Source: Campylobacter gastrosuis
GTDB taxonomy: Bacteria; Campylobacterota; Campylobacteria; Campylobacterales; Campylobacteraceae
Assembly: GCF_030249845.1 (NCBI RefSeq)
Contig: NZ_JANURM010000013.1
Span: forward strand, 1-52,050
DNA length: 52,050 bases
Direction: 5' to 3'
Below are positions 8,473 through 17,938 of this stretch, piece after piece; position 1 is the first letter of the stretch; each line of letters begins with the position of its first letter. The position numbers and the translations under genes are program-made. The notes beneath the pieces are model-generated. The model worked only from the letters and a program-made list of their open reading frames with translations, was not told the origin of the DNA and did no database searches.

Positions 8473-10608
8473 TTAACCTTTTGTTGTATGTTCATAAACG
8501 CCGTTAAAATTCTCTGGCGGATTTGCTATAAAATCAGCACAACGCTGTGCATAAAGTGCATAAATGTGGTTATCTTTACTGCTATTTTTTAGCTCGTTAA
8601 ATATCGCTAACGCTCCCTTAAAATCGGCGTTTTGATAAATTTTAATCGCTTCGTGATAGCGGTCTAGCTCATCTTTTAACTCGCCCACCGCATCTCCAAG
8701 TCCAAGCACCTGATAAATCTCAACTGGCTCGTTTTTGCCCTTAACCTTAACAGCGTCAAGAAAGCGAAAAATGTATCTGTCCGTGAGTTTATCTTTTGTA
8801 AAATTTGTAATGCTTAGATTTGAGCCATAAAATTTGCAAAGGCTCTCAACTCGTGAGCCAAGATTTATCGCATCGCCAATAACGGTGTAATCAGAGCGAA
8901 TTTCACAGCCCATTTCGCCGACAACAACCTCGCCGGTATTTAGCCCAATGCCAATTTTAATCAGTGGCAAATTCTCTTTTTTTAGCTCTTCATTTAGCGA
9001 ATTTAGGGCGTTTAGCTGTTCAAGAGATGCCTTTACTGCGCGGTCTGCGTGGTCTTTGATATCAAGCGGGGCATTCCAATACGCCATAACCGCATCTCCT
9101 ATAAATTTATCAATCGTGCCTTGATATTTAATGATAATCTCGCTCATTGGTTGCATATATCGGTTTAAAAGTCCGATTAATGCGGTCGCATCAAGCTTTT
9201 CTGAAATTTGTGTAAAACCACGAATATCGCTAAAAAATATCGTTACCTCTTTGTTTTTTATGTTTAGGCTGTGGCTGTCTTGGTGCTTTAAAATGTCCTC
9301 CATAACGCTTTTTGAGACCTTTGAGGCGAATTTTTCTTTGATTGCCTTTTCGCTTTTTATGTTGTAAAAATAGTCAAAAATCAAAGCGGTCATAAACGAA
9401 AGGATAATGCTTAAAATTCCAAAGACAATGTTTATGATTATGCCGTGCGTAAAAAGCGCGTAATAACAAGCAAAAAGATAACCAAAACTAGCAATAAAAA
9501 AGCTAAAAATTTTAAAATAAAAACTAAGAAAAGTTGTAAGTAAAACGATAGAAAAGCTTAGTGCGATAATGATAAGTATATTTAGTCCATCAGCATAAGA
9601 TGGCTTGTGAATAAAGTCGCCAGTGATTATGTTATCAATGATATTTGCGTGCACCTCAACTCCGGGAAAAACGGACTCAAAAGGGGTGGTTCTAAGGTCA
9701 AAAATTCCATTTGCACTCGTGCCTAAAAGCACGAATTTACCGCTGATATCGGCTTTATCAAAGGTATTATAAAAGATATCTTTTGCACTTATGTATTTAA
9801 AGCTCTTTTGTCCGCCTCGGTAGTTTATAAACATTCTGCCAAAGCGGTCGGTTGGGATTTTAAACTCATCAAAGCTGACCTGATAAACACCGCTAACATC
9901 ATAATCTACAACGACCCTGTTTGCCCCAGTAGCAGCACGTATCATTTCAAGGCTAAGCGAAGGATAAAGCACATCTTCATAGCTAATAACAAGCGGGACT
10001 GAGCGAATCACGCCTGAATCATCTGGGACGATATTAAAAAATCCGCTAGAATAGCCACTATCTTGTAAAATCGGTATGTTTAAATTTGCTCCAAACGCCT
10101 TTAAAACCATATCATTTTGCTTATCTCGCTCAACAAAAACAGCGGCGATTTGCGGTGCATTTTGAGTGCTGTTCTCATCAACTAGGTCAAAATTATAACC
10201 CAAAATCGTTGGTGAGTTTGCAAGTGCTTCTGAAAAAACTAAGTCATAATCATCTAAATTTTGATTAATCCCAAGCGTCTTTGCAATCAAGCGTGGCGAG
10301 GTCCTATCTGGCTCGGCAAAAACGATATCCAGCCCCACTACAAGCACATCGGCTAGGGTTAAATTTTCAATTATCTTTGCAAGTTTATCCCTGCTCCAAG
10401 GCCACTGCCCAAACTCCTTAATTGACGCCTCGTCAATATCTACAATCACGACATTTTGGCTGGTTTTTATCGCACCCCTTTCTATAAAAAATGCGTCCCT
10501 AAATTTTGCGTCAAACTGGTCAAGCAGGTTTGGGAAAAATATGTAAATTGAACACAAAAACGCCGAAATAACAAACGAAGCTAGGCAGTAATTTAAAAAT
10601 TTAAACAT
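8473..10608 (-). CDS. CHASE2-domain class III adenylate cyclase
   Basis: 711 residues. The N-terminal membrane segment is about residues 7-25. A CHASE2 extracytoplasmic sensor (about 30-330) contains VVIVDIDEASIKEFGQWPW and FVLLGTSANGIFDLRTTPF. Three membrane segments lie near 345-415. The class III cyclase domain (about 450-640) has metal-binding aspartates in FFSDIRGF and FIGDAVMAYWNAP. The adenine-specifying Lys (KFIGD) and Asp (SDYTVIGDA) favour ATP over GTP, and INLGSRVE carries the Asn/Arg pair. A helical TPR-like tail follows. All catalytic residues I can check are present. It overlaps the upstream phosphodiesterase gene by 8 bases, so cAMP synthesis and breakdown appear to be co-expressed. 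Confidence 0.9.
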   Translation of the reverse strand: MFKFLNYCLASFVISAFLCSIYIFFPNLLDQFDAKFRDAFFIERGAIKTSQNVVIVDIDEASIKEFGQWPWSRDKLAKIIENLTLADVLVVGLDIVFAEPDRTSPRLIAKTLGINQNLDDYDLVFSEALANSPTILGYNFDLVDENSTQNAPQIAAVFVERDKQNDMVLKAFGANLNIPILQDSGYSSGFFNIVPDDSGVIRSVPLVISYEDVLYPSLSLEMIRAATGANRVVVDYDVSGVYQVSFDEFKIPTDRFGRMFINYRGGQKSFKYISAKDIFYNTFDKADISGKFVLLGTSANGIFDLRTTPFESVFPGVEVHANIIDNIITGDFIHKPSYADGLNILIIIALSFSIVLLTTFLSFYFKIFSFFIASFGYLFACYYALFTHGIIINIVFGILSIILSFMTALIFDYFYNIKSEKAIKEKFASKVSKSVMEDILKHQDSHSLNIKNKEVTIFFSDIRGFTQISEKLDATALIGLLNRYMQPMSEIIIKYQGTIDKFIGDAVMAYWNAPLDIKDHADRAVKASLEQLNALNSLNEELKKENLPLIKIGIGLNTGEVVVGEMGCEIRSDYTVIGDAINLGSRVESLCKFYGSNLSITNFTKDKLTDRYIFRFLDAVKVKGKNEPVEIYQVLGLGDAVGELKDELDRYHEAIKIYQNADFKGALAIFNELKNSSKDNHIYALYAQRCADFIANPPENFNGVYEHTTKG

Positions 10609-12916
10609 CTAACTGCTCTGGCAAAAGCTCGGTCTTGCAAAAAATTTCAAACGCACGGCTGGTTTTGAAAAACTCAACCAAATCGCCGTCAATCTCGCCG
10701 TTTTTAACAAGCGTGTCTAGAATTTTAAACGCCTCACTGATAGTCTTTGTCTTTTTATAAGGTCTATCGGCTGATGTTAGGGCTTCAAAGATATCTGAAA
10801 GGGCTAGAATTCTATCTTCAAGCACAAGCTCGTTTGCGCTTAGCCCGTTTGGATAGCCCTTGCCGTTTAACTTTTCGTGGTGATTTGAGGCGATATGAAC
10901 GACATTTGAGTATTTTTTTGGGAATGGCAAAATGCTTAGCATATCATAAGTCTGCTGGACGTGATTATTCATTATGGCTCGCTCTTCGGCTGTTAGAGTG
11001 CCGACACGAACGGATAAATTATAAATCTCATCATCGGTTAAGAAATTTTTAGTCTCGCCATCCATATAAAATTTACGCTCGGCAAGTCCAGCTATCCTAA
11101 CTAGCTCATCATCACGTAAAAATTCATAGCCGTGATTTGTGATTTTTATAAATTCAAGGTCAGCATTTAGCAGTTTTAGCTCGTTTTCATACTCGTATTC
11201 GCTAATTGATTTTGTAAGCAGTTTAATGCGTAAATCACGCTTGATAATCTGTGCTCTAAGCCTGATAATATCAAAGCCCTCAACTAGCTTTTGAAGCTTT
11301 GTTGGCTTATCCATTACAAGCTCAGATGTCGTGATTTTGCCCACGTCGTGAAGTTTTGCAGCTAGCTCAATCTCTTTAATATCGTTTTTTGTGTAATTTA
11401 CATTTTTATAAATTCCAGTGTCGTTGCTTATATCTTGTGCGATTAAGACCGAGAGCTTTGCGATTTTTGAAATGTGGGTTGAAGTGTAGCGCGACTTTGC
11501 GTCAATGGCATTTGCAATGGCTGTTACAAAGCTCTCCATAAAGAGTTCAAGCCCTTCAATTAGCCCAGTATTTGTAAGTGCCATAGCCGCTTGAAGTGAG
11601 AGGGCTTTGATGACTTTCTCATCATATTTTGTAAAATACCCATCGCTTTGATCATTTTTATTAATGAGCTGAATAACGCCAATAACGTCCTTTTCGTGAT
11701 TTGTAAGCGGGACTACTAGCATTGAGCGAGTACGGTAGCCATTCATCGTGTCAAACTTCTTTGCCCCTGCAAAATCATACTCTTTTGAGCTGTAAATATC
11801 TTGTATATTTATCATCTTAGCGTCCAACGCACACACGGCAGCCACGGCACTTCTGTTTTCTTTGCCGTCTTTGTAAAGTTGCAATGGCTCCCAGCCTAAG
11901 TCGTTTTTGCCAAAGTCTAAGAATATATTTAGAGTTGAGTTTTGCACGACCTTAAATTCAAGGGTATTTTTCTCTTTATTTACCATATAAAGCGTCCCAG
12001 CGTCGCTCTTTGTAATCTCACGAAGCAGGGTTAAAATCGTCCCATAGAGCTTTGATTTATCAAACTCGCTTGAAAGTTTTAAATTTATATCCATAATGCG
12101 GTCAAAAATTTCAGTATCACGAAGCTGGTGAGATAAAGTGGCGTCATTAAGCCTAATCTCGTCGCCGTCGTTTAGAATGTGAAATTTATATTTGCTAACC
12201 TTTCTAAGCTCACGTTTAATTTCGGTTAGATACTCGTTTTTTATGTGGTATAAAAATATCTTGATATCTTTACGTTTTAGGCGTGAGAGCATTGAGTAAA
12301 GGTCTTTTGGCGTTATGTGTTGGCTCGTGGTCGCTAGGCTTTGAAGGCGTGAGGGGAAGGAGCATTCAATGATTAAAATTTTAATATCTGGATTTTGGTT
12401 TAAATACTCAATCGCATCATAGCTAACTGCCGTATCGCCGCTAATTAACGCCTTTTTGTCATCTTTTGTAACAACAAAACCGACCGAGCCTTCAATGTGT
12501 TTAGCACTAATTGCCTTAATTTTAATATTATTTACGCAAATCTCTTCATCAAGCGAAATTTCAACGAATTTCAAAATCGGCTCGGTGCTGTTTAGCATTT
12601 TTATCGCCGAAAAATCGGGCCAAATTTTGTTATTAAAGATATTTTCTTTTAAAATTTTAATTGTTTCTTTTGTGCCATAAACGCAAAGTGGCGTGGTGCG
12701 ATTTTCAAAGTGACTATCAAGAATAAAGGCAATGTCGCTAATGTGGTCTAGGTGGGCGTGAGTGAGAAAAATGTGGTTGATTTTTAGGGCGTCCTTATCA
12801 AGGGCGTTTATGATATTACCAGCGTCAATGACGATCTCATCACTTAGCCAAAAACAGGTCGTCCCAAGCGTCCTAGTCTTTGTCCCACTAGAACCTAGAA
12901 TTTTTATGTAGCTCAC
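10601..12916 (-). CDS. Fusion: metallo-beta-lactamase-fold cyclic nucleotide phosphodiesterase + GAF + HD-GYP
   Basis: 771 residues. The N-terminal part (about 1-260) has the metal-binding motif THAHLDH, then LISGDT and TSQHITP, matching class II 3',5'-cyclic nucleotide phosphodiesterases. A GAF domain (about 280-450) follows, with LVVPLTNHEKDVIGVIQLIN. The C-terminal HD-GYP domain (about 465-765) has KLHDVGK, NNHVQQTYDML and HHEKLNGKGYPNGL. HD-GYP domains hydrolyse c-di-GMP. About 110 residues separate the HD motif from the next conserved His, a longer gap than in compact HD-GYP proteins. The gene follows the LolD-like ATPase by 51 bases and overlaps the cyclase gene. I infer one protein that touches both cAMP and c-di-GMP pools. 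Confidence 0.87.
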   Translation of the reverse strand: MSYIKILGSSGTKTRTLGTTCFWLSDEIVIDAGNIINALDKDALKINHIFLTHAHLDHISDIAFILDSHFENRTTPLCVYGTKETIKILKENIFNNKIWPDFSAIKMLNSTEPILKFVEISLDEEICVNNIKIKAISAKHIEGSVGFVVTKDDKKALISGDTAVSYDAIEYLNQNPDIKILIIECSFPSRLQSLATTSQHITPKDLYSMLSRLKRKDIKIFLYHIKNEYLTEIKRELRKVSKYKFHILNDGDEIRLNDATLSHQLRDTEIFDRIMDINLKLSSEFDKSKLYGTILTLLREITKSDAGTLYMVNKEKNTLEFKVVQNSTLNIFLDFGKNDLGWEPLQLYKDGKENRSAVAAVCALDAKMINIQDIYSSKEYDFAGAKKFDTMNGYRTRSMLVVPLTNHEKDVIGVIQLINKNDQSDGYFTKYDEKVIKALSLQAAMALTNTGLIEGLELFMESFVTAIANAIDAKSRYTSTHISKIAKLSVLIAQDISNDTGIYKNVNYTKNDIKEIELAAKLHDVGKITTSELVMDKPTKLQKLVEGFDIIRLRAQIIKRDLRIKLLTKSISEYEYENELKLLNADLEFIKITNHGYEFLRDDELVRIAGLAERKFYMDGETKNFLTDDEIYNLSVRVGTLTAEERAIMNNHVQQTYDMLSILPFPKKYSNVVHIASNHHEKLNGKGYPNGLSANELVLEDRILALSDIFEALTSADRPYKKTKTISEAFKILDTLVKNGEIDGDLVEFFKTSRAFEIFCKTELLPEQLDV

Positions 12917-12967
12917 AATTGTCCTTTGCGTTTAAAATGCCTAGATTTTATAAAAATTTTTCTTAAT

Positions 12968-13609
12968 TTACCTTGTGATTAATTTTTTATTTTCAAGTCT
13001 AAATGCGTAATCACAGCGACTTGCGATGTCGTTATCGTGAGTTACGAGAACTAACGAAGCGTTGTTTTCTTTGATATATCGGCTTAAAACGTCCATAACT
13101 TCACTTGCCGTTTGCTTGTCTAAATTCCCAGTTGGCTCATCAGCAAAGATGATTTTTGGCTTTTTGCTAAGCACTCTTGCGATACTTACTCTTTGCTGTT
13201 GTCCGCCACTGATTTCGCCTACTTTTTGGTTTAAAATTTGCTCTATTTTTAGCTGTTTTACCAAATTTTCATCTATGTTTAGTCCAGATAAAATGCTAGC
13301 TAACTCTATATTTTCAAACGCTGAAAAGCCCTTAAAAAGGTAGTGTGCCTGAAAGATAATACCAAATTCCAATCGCCTAATTTTTGTTAGCTCATTTTCT
13401 GATAGTTTATAAAGTGATTTTTCGTTGTAGATTACCTCGCCACTTTTTGGCTTTAAAAGCGTGGATAAAATGTGTAAAAGCGTGGATTTACCGCAACCGC
13501 TAACACCAAGTATCGCGGTGCTTTCGCCGGTATTTAGCGATAAATTTAAATTTTCAAAGAGCGTATAATCATACGAAAAACTAAGATCACACGCTCTAAG
13601 AATTTGCAT
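12968..13609 (-). CDS. ABC transporter ATP-binding protein, LolD/MacB-like family
   Basis: 213 residues. Walker A is GVSGCGKST, the signature is SGGQQQR and Walker B is IIFADEPTGNLD, followed by the switch His in LVLVTHD. The GNLD Walker B extension is typical of the LolD/FtsE/MacB group used in lipoprotein release or related exports. No permease gene is adjacent, so the partner must lie elsewhere. It starts 2 bases after the tsf stop, so it belongs to the rpsB-tsf transcript. To my memory the same rpsB-tsf-ATPase order occurs in C. jejuni. Confidence 0.88.
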   Translation of the reverse strand: MQILRACDLSFSYDYTLFENLNLSLNTGESTAILGVSGCGKSTLLHILSTLLKPKSGEVIYNEKSLYKLSENELTKIRRLEFGIIFQAHYLFKGFSAFENIELASILSGLNIDENLVKQLKIEQILNQKVGEISGGQQQRVSIARVLSKKPKIIFADEPTGNLDKQTASEVMDVLSRYIKENNASLVLVTHDNDIASRCDYAFRLENKKLITR

Positions 13610-13611
13610 TT

Positions 13612-14676
13612 TTAGCCGATTTGTGCTGCTACTTCTGCTGCAAAATCATCTACTTTTTTCTCTAAGCCGTCGCCTAGCTCAAAGCGGGCATATTTTACGA
13701 TCTCAATCTTGCCACCAAGCTCTTTTGATTTTTCAACGATCACTTGCTCAATCGTCTTTTTATCATCCATTACATAAAACTGACCAAGAAGCGTTAAGCG
13801 TTGATCAAGCACGGTGTTATCAGCGTAAAATCTCTCAATTTTACCCGGCATTATCTTATCCCAAATTTTCTCTGGTTTGCCCTCTGCTTTAAGCTCCTCT
13901 TTTATCGCCTCTTCTGCTTTTTTAATAACAGCGTCAGTTAGCTGTAATCTACTTGCAAAAAGTGGGATATGATGAAGCGGTTTGCCAAGTCTTTTTAGCT
14001 CTTCGTTCTCTTTTTCAAGCTCGGCTTTTAGTGCGATATACTCTTTTTCTACGAAGTCCTTATCAAGCTCTTTGTAGCTTATCACGCTTGGCTTCATAGC
14101 AGCTGCGTGCATACATAAATTTCTAATAAAATCCTGTGCTTTTGTCGCAACCTCTTCGCTCTCGCAAACTGCACCAATTAAAACGCCAACGCGTCCGTTT
14201 GAATGCACGTAGCCATTTACCACGCCTTTTGCGTCAGCTGATATTGTTTCAAAGCGTCTAACAACTAAATTTTCGCCGATAGTTGCAATTTGACCTTTAA
14301 AATAATCTTCAAATTTTACGCCGTTGATTGTGCTTACATTTAGCTCTTCAACGCTCTTTATGCCGTTTGCTTGAATGTGAGCTGTTGTGTCCTTTGTGAG
14401 TGCTTGAAACTGCGGATTTCTAGCGACAAAGTCAGTTTCTGAGTTTATCTCGCTAATTGTCGCTTGTTTGCATTTAGCACACACTTCAACACTAACAAGA
14501 CCCTCGCTAGCAAGGCGGTCAGCTTTTTTAGCAGCTTGACCTAAGCCCTTTTCACGAAGCAGGTCAATGGCTTTATCCATATCGCCGTTTGCTTCACTTA
14601 GGGCTTTTTTGCAGTCCATCATACCAGCTCCGCTTCTCTCGCGAAGCTCTTTAACCATTTGTGCTGAAATTTCCAT
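13612..14676 (-). CDS. tsf: Translation elongation factor Ts
   Basis: 354 residues. It has the EF-Ts UBA-like N-terminus (VKELRERSGAGMMDCKKAL) and the EF-Tu-binding motif SETDFVARN near residue 80. It exchanges GDP on EF-Tu. The start codon overlaps the last base of the rpsB stop. Length is longer than E. coli EF-Ts (283) but in the usual range for Campylobacter. A cysteine pair, CAKCK, sits just before the SETDFVARN motif. Confidence 0.98.
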   Translation of the reverse strand: MEISAQMVKELRERSGAGMMDCKKALSEANGDMDKAIDLLREKGLGQAAKKADRLASEGLVSVEVCAKCKQATISEINSETDFVARNPQFQALTKDTTAHIQANGIKSVEELNVSTINGVKFEDYFKGQIATIGENLVVRRFETISADAKGVVNGYVHSNGRVGVLIGAVCESEEVATKAQDFIRNLCMHAAAMKPSVISYKELDKDFVEKEYIALKAELEKENEELKRLGKPLHHIPLFASRLQLTDAVIKKAEEAIKEELKAEGKPEKIWDKIMPGKIERFYADNTVLDQRLTLLGQFYVMDDKKTIEQVIVEKSKELGGKIEIVKYARFELGDGLEKKVDDFAAEVAAQIG

Positions 14677-15461
14677 TACTCATCGTCCTCCGCAAAATCC
14701 TCTTCGCTCATAGCCTCGGCTAAAACTTCATCTTTTTCATCTTGGCTTACTTCTTGTTTAGCTTCTAAACCGCCGTCTTGTTCAAGTAGTGATTTACCCT
14801 CATTAATAGCCTCTGCCATCTCTTGGCAAAATAGCTGAACTGAGCGGATAGCGTCATCGTTGCCAGGGATTGGGTAATCAACAACGTCTGGATCGCAGTT
14901 TGTATCAATTGGTGCTACAACTGGAATTTTTAGGCGATTTGCCTCTTGAACGGCGATTTTTTCTTTAACCGTGTCAATAACAAATATCATATCAGGTAGG
15001 TTTTTCATATTTCTAATACCGCCCAAAGTTGCGATTAGCTTCTCTTTTTTACGGCGTAGCATTAGTGCTTCTTTTTTAGTTAGAAGATTGATTGAGCCGT
15101 CCTCCTCCATAGCCTCAATGACTTCAATTTTGCGGATTGATTGGCGAATTGTGCCAAAGTTTGTCATCATACCGCCTAACCAGCGATGATTTACGTAAGG
15201 CATACCGCATTTTTCAGCGTATTCTTTAATCGCCTCAATGGCTTGTTTTTTTGTGCCGACAAAAAGGATTGTCTTGCCCTCAGCTGCCGCATCTCTTACT
15301 ATATTATATGTATAGCGAAAATAGCGGATAGTTTTTTGCAAATCTATAATATAGATGCCTTTTCTCTCGCCAAAGATGAATTTTTTCATCTTTGGATTCC
15401 ACCTGCGTGTTTGGTGTCCGAAATGAACGCCACACTCCAATAAATCTCTCATAGTTACCAT
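14676..15461 (-). CDS. rpsB: 30S ribosomal protein S2
   Basis: 261 residues. The family start [37 protein letters not shown] and [11 protein letters not shown] are all present. An acidic C-terminal tail follows. AAGGAG lies 7 bases before the ATG at 15461, so that codon is preferred over the ATG three codons later. It heads the rpsB-tsf-ATPase operon with a promoter and a leader of about 100 bases upstream. Confidence 0.98.
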   Translation of the reverse strand: MVTMRDLLECGVHFGHQTRRWNPKMKKFIFGERKGIYIIDLQKTIRYFRYTYNIVRDAAAEGKTILFVGTKKQAIEAIKEYAEKCGMPYVNHRWLGGMMTNFGTIRQSIRKIEVIEAMEEDGSINLLTKKEALMLRRKKEKLIATLGGIRNMKNLPDMIFVIDTVKEKIAVQEANRLKIPVVAPIDTNCDPDVVDYPIPGNDDAIRSVQLFCQEMAEAINEGKSLLEQDGGLEAKQEVSQDEKDEVLAEAMSEEDFAEDDE

Positions 15462-15572
15462 TATGGTTCTCCTTGCGGGCTTAGCCCAAATTTAGTTTTA
15501 CCTCCACACCCATTAACGTTTAAACGCAACCAAATTTAGGACTGGTGTGTGTGAAATAAGGGTTGGATTATA
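15462..15572 (-). promoter_or_regulatory. rpsB promoter and leader
   Basis: TATAAT lies at 15567-15572 on the minus strand, giving a predicted leader of roughly 95-100 bases. Close to the ribosome binding site is a small hairpin GGGC-TTA-GCCC (15477-15487), partly overlapping the AAGGAG region. Ribosomal protein S2 autoregulates its own mRNA in other bacteria, so a regulatory leader is plausible. I could not match this one to a known rpsB leader family. Confidence 0.5.
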
Positions 15573-15616
15573 CTTAAATGTTTATAAATTTAAGCTAAAT
15601 CCAAGCCCGTTTTTGA

Positions 15617-16378
15617 TTATTTTAGCTCTATTTTAAAGGTGCTTTCATAAATATTTTCATCGCAAATTTTTGGGTCGCTATACGGCGTGGTGTGCGACAC
15701 ACTCACGATATAGTCGCCACTTTTAAAGAGTTTGATATTTATTCTGCCGTTTTTATCGGTCTTGCCTACAAACGCCTTTTGCTCGTTATCGTGATCGTTT
15801 AATAAATGCTCTGAAATCACGCTCACTTCGCTATTTGCAAGCGGTTTGCCTTCAAATAAAACCTGCACTCCAAAAAACTCATCTATCTTAAAATTTGCCG
15901 GATTTGTAAGCGGGATTATTTCAAGCGTCTGTCCTATCGGCTTTATCACGCTCTCATCGGCTGTGCTGACATTTAAAACGCCCTTTGCACTCATCTTGGC
16001 AAGTTCGCAAAATTTTATATTTTTGCCGTTTTTATCGGTATTCATCTGCCATTTATCATCGTTATCCTTACTCCAAAAGGTCGGTTTATACTCGCCAACC
16101 ACGATATACGAGCCACTTTCTAGCTTTTTAGCCTTAAATTCGTAGTTTTCTTTGCCGTTTTCTAGCTCTATCTTTTTGCCGTCTTTTAAAAGATATGGCT
16201 TATCAAAAAGAGCGACCCTTTTTTCTGGGATTTTCTCAACCTTATTAAAGTTGTGTCCATAGCCTATTTGCACCTTTAAATTCTCGTTATTTTGGGCATT
16301 TACCCAAAAGTCGTGAGCATTTAATCCGCACAAAGCACCGCCTAAAACAAAAAGCGAAAAAGTTGATTTTATTCGCAT
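15617..16378 (-). CDS. Exported DUF4198-family protein
   Basis: 253 residues. The ATG at 16378 is chosen because GGAGGAATTT precedes it, although the frame is open 33 bases further upstream. The signal peptide (STFSLFVLGGALCGLNA) is followed by HDFWVNAQ, the typical start of mature DUF4198 proteins. The C-terminal part resembles a carboxypeptidase-regulatory-like beta sandwich (GKTDKNGRINIKLFKSGDY). DUF4198 proteins are periplasmic and some are linked to nickel or cobalt uptake, but nothing nearby supports a metal role here. The gene is monocistronic between pgeF-side genes and rpsB. Confidence 0.75.
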   Translation of the reverse strand: MRIKSTFSLFVLGGALCGLNAHDFWVNAQNNENLKVQIGYGHNFNKVEKIPEKRVALFDKPYLLKDGKKIELENGKENYEFKAKKLESGSYIVVGEYKPTFWSKDNDDKWQMNTDKNGKNIKFCELAKMSAKGVLNVSTADESVIKPIGQTLEIIPLTNPANFKIDEFFGVQVLFEGKPLANSEVSVISEHLLNDHDNEQKAFVGKTDKNGRINIKLFKSGDYIVSVSHTTPYSDPKICDENIYESTFKIELK

Positions 16379-16440
16379 AAATTCCTCCATATTTTTGAAA
16401 ATGAAAATCAAATAATATCGGAATTTTGTTTAAATAAAAC

Positions 16441-16653
16441 TTATCTGCTTAGCTGGATGTCCTCTTCAATTTTTATGAGTTTGATAAAAATTTCTGCCAC
16501 ATTTTGTCTAAAATCATCGCTAAGATCGTATTTTACGCCAAAAAGAGAGTTTAAAACCGCCTCATTTACAAGGCTATCAACGCCAAATTTTTTGGCATTT
16601 TCAATCACTCTTAACACGCTTACATCTTTTACTCTAAAATTTTCATATCCCAA
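16441..16653 (-). CDS. Small hypothetical protein downstream of pgeF
   Basis: 70 residues starting at TTG (16653), with AGGGG five bases before it and only one base after the pgeF stop, so it is probably translationally linked to pgeF. It is predicted soluble and helical, rich in charged residues, with no cysteine, signal peptide or membrane segment. I do not recognise a family. Confidence 0.6.
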   Translation of the reverse strand: MGYENFRVKDVSVLRVIENAKKFGVDSLVNEAVLNSLFGVKYDLSDDFRQNVAEIFIKLIKIEEDIQLSR

Positions 16654-16654
16654 A

Positions 16655-17341
16655 CTAGCCCCTTAATGCAACAACACCGGCAAAACGCCCAGTATTTCGC
16701 TCTTTTCGGTATGAGAAAAAATTCTCATCACAGCACGAACAACGCTCATCAAAGTGTAAATTTGTAACACCAAGAGCGTTAAACTCATCTTTTAAAGCTA
16801 AATTCATATCAAAATTTTGCCTATTTTTGTATTTATTAAACTCACCTAAATCAAGCTGTCCGATTTCGTAACAGCTACCTTTGATATTTACGCCGATAAA
16901 TGCCGTAATATCGCTAGGTTTCGTGCCAAATTTAGCTTGCATTAAAGCTATGGTTTTTGTTACGATTTTACTCACTACACCGGCACGACCAGCGTGAATA
17001 CAAGCGACAACTCCGCTAACTAAATCACAAAGCAAAACTGGCGAGCAATCAGCGACCATAACGCAAATCCCAACGCCCCTTAAAGCCGTAATCACCGCAT
17101 CACACTCGCCTAGCTCATCATCTTTGTGGCGTAAAATTTTAACGATATCTGAGTGAGTTTGAGTCATAAATTTTAGCTCTTTTAGCCCTAAAAATTCACA
17201 CAAATTTTGCCGATTTTGTGCGACATTTTTTGGCTCATCGCCCACGTGAAGCCCTAAATTCCCAGCCCATTTTGTGCTAAAACCAGCCAAAATTTCACGC
17301 CTTTTTAATACAAACTCAAAAATCTCTCTGCCGTCTCCCAC
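16655..17341 (-). CDS. pgeF: PgeF/YfiH-family protein (purine nucleoside phosphorylase / laccase-fold)
   Basis: 228 residues. MTQTHSDIV, MVADCSPVLLCD and ACIHAGRAGVV are the family motifs, supplying the His, Cys and His that bind zinc. Family members act as purine nucleoside phosphorylase/adenosine deaminase-like enzymes. In E. coli, PgeF also corrects misincorporation in peptidoglycan precursors. Translation begins at GTG (17341) behind AAGGGAG, inside the 3' end of the riboflavin synthase gene, a 37-base overlap. Confidence 0.88.
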   Translation of the reverse strand: MGDGREIFEFVLKRREILAGFSTKWAGNLGLHVGDEPKNVAQNRQNLCEFLGLKELKFMTQTHSDIVKILRHKDDELGECDAVITALRGVGICVMVADCSPVLLCDLVSGVVACIHAGRAGVVSKIVTKTIALMQAKFGTKPSDITAFIGVNIKGSCYEIGQLDLGEFNKYKNRQNFDMNLALKDEFNALGVTNLHFDERCSCCDENFFSYRKERNTGRFAGVVALRG

Positions 17342-17913
17342 GTTAGCTCCCTTTTAAATCCAAGCTGTCTAGCCACGTAGCGTGCAAGCAAATCGCTCTC
17401 AACATTGACGCGCCTACCGACCTTAAAACCCCCAAAAAGGCTATCTCTTAGCGTTATTGGGATTATTGTAAGCCTTATACCATCTGTTAAAATTTCATTT
17501 ATCGTAAGGCTCACGCCCTCAACGCAAACACTGCCCTTGTTTGCCATTAAAGGCAGAATTTCGCTTGGCAGTTTTATATAAAAATCACTGCCATTTTCAC
17601 GTTTTTCAATCTTATAAATTTCGCCAATTGCATCAATATGCCCTTGCACCAAATGCCCGTCAATTCGCTCATTAAGCTTCATCGCTGGCTCAATATGTAC
17701 CCTATCTTTTAAATTTTCAACCGCAATGTTTGATCTAGTTTCAGCACTAAGCTCAACGCTAAAACCATCACTAAACAGCTCTATCACGCTTAAACAAGCA
17801 CCATTTACTGCCACGCTATCGCCGATTTTTGGGCGAAATTTTGCCCTTAAACGAAGAACGTTTTGTGCGTAGCTTACGACATCTGCAATCTCTCTAATAA
17901 GTCCGTTAAACAT
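17305..17913 (-). CDS. ribE: Riboflavin synthase, alpha subunit
   Basis: 202 residues from the ATG at 17913, which is preceded by GGATAAAAAT. An upstream in-frame extension to 18006 is rejected because the family begins MF(N/T)GLI. Two lumazine-binding beta-barrel repeats are visible: VNGACLSV in the first and VCVEGVSLTINEI in the second, with HLVQGHIDAIG at the junction. It converts two 6,7-dimethyl-8-ribityllumazine molecules into riboflavin. It overlaps pgeF at its 3' end. Confidence 0.93.
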   Translation of the reverse strand: MFNGLIREIADVVSYAQNVLRLRAKFRPKIGDSVAVNGACLSVIELFSDGFSVELSAETRSNIAVENLKDRVHIEPAMKLNERIDGHLVQGHIDAIGEIYKIEKRENGSDFYIKLPSEILPLMANKGSVCVEGVSLTINEILTDGIRLTIIPITLRDSLFGGFKVGRRVNVESDLLARYVARQLGFKRELTWETAERFLSLY

Positions 17914-17938
17914 ATTTTTATCCGTGAATTTTTGCCTG

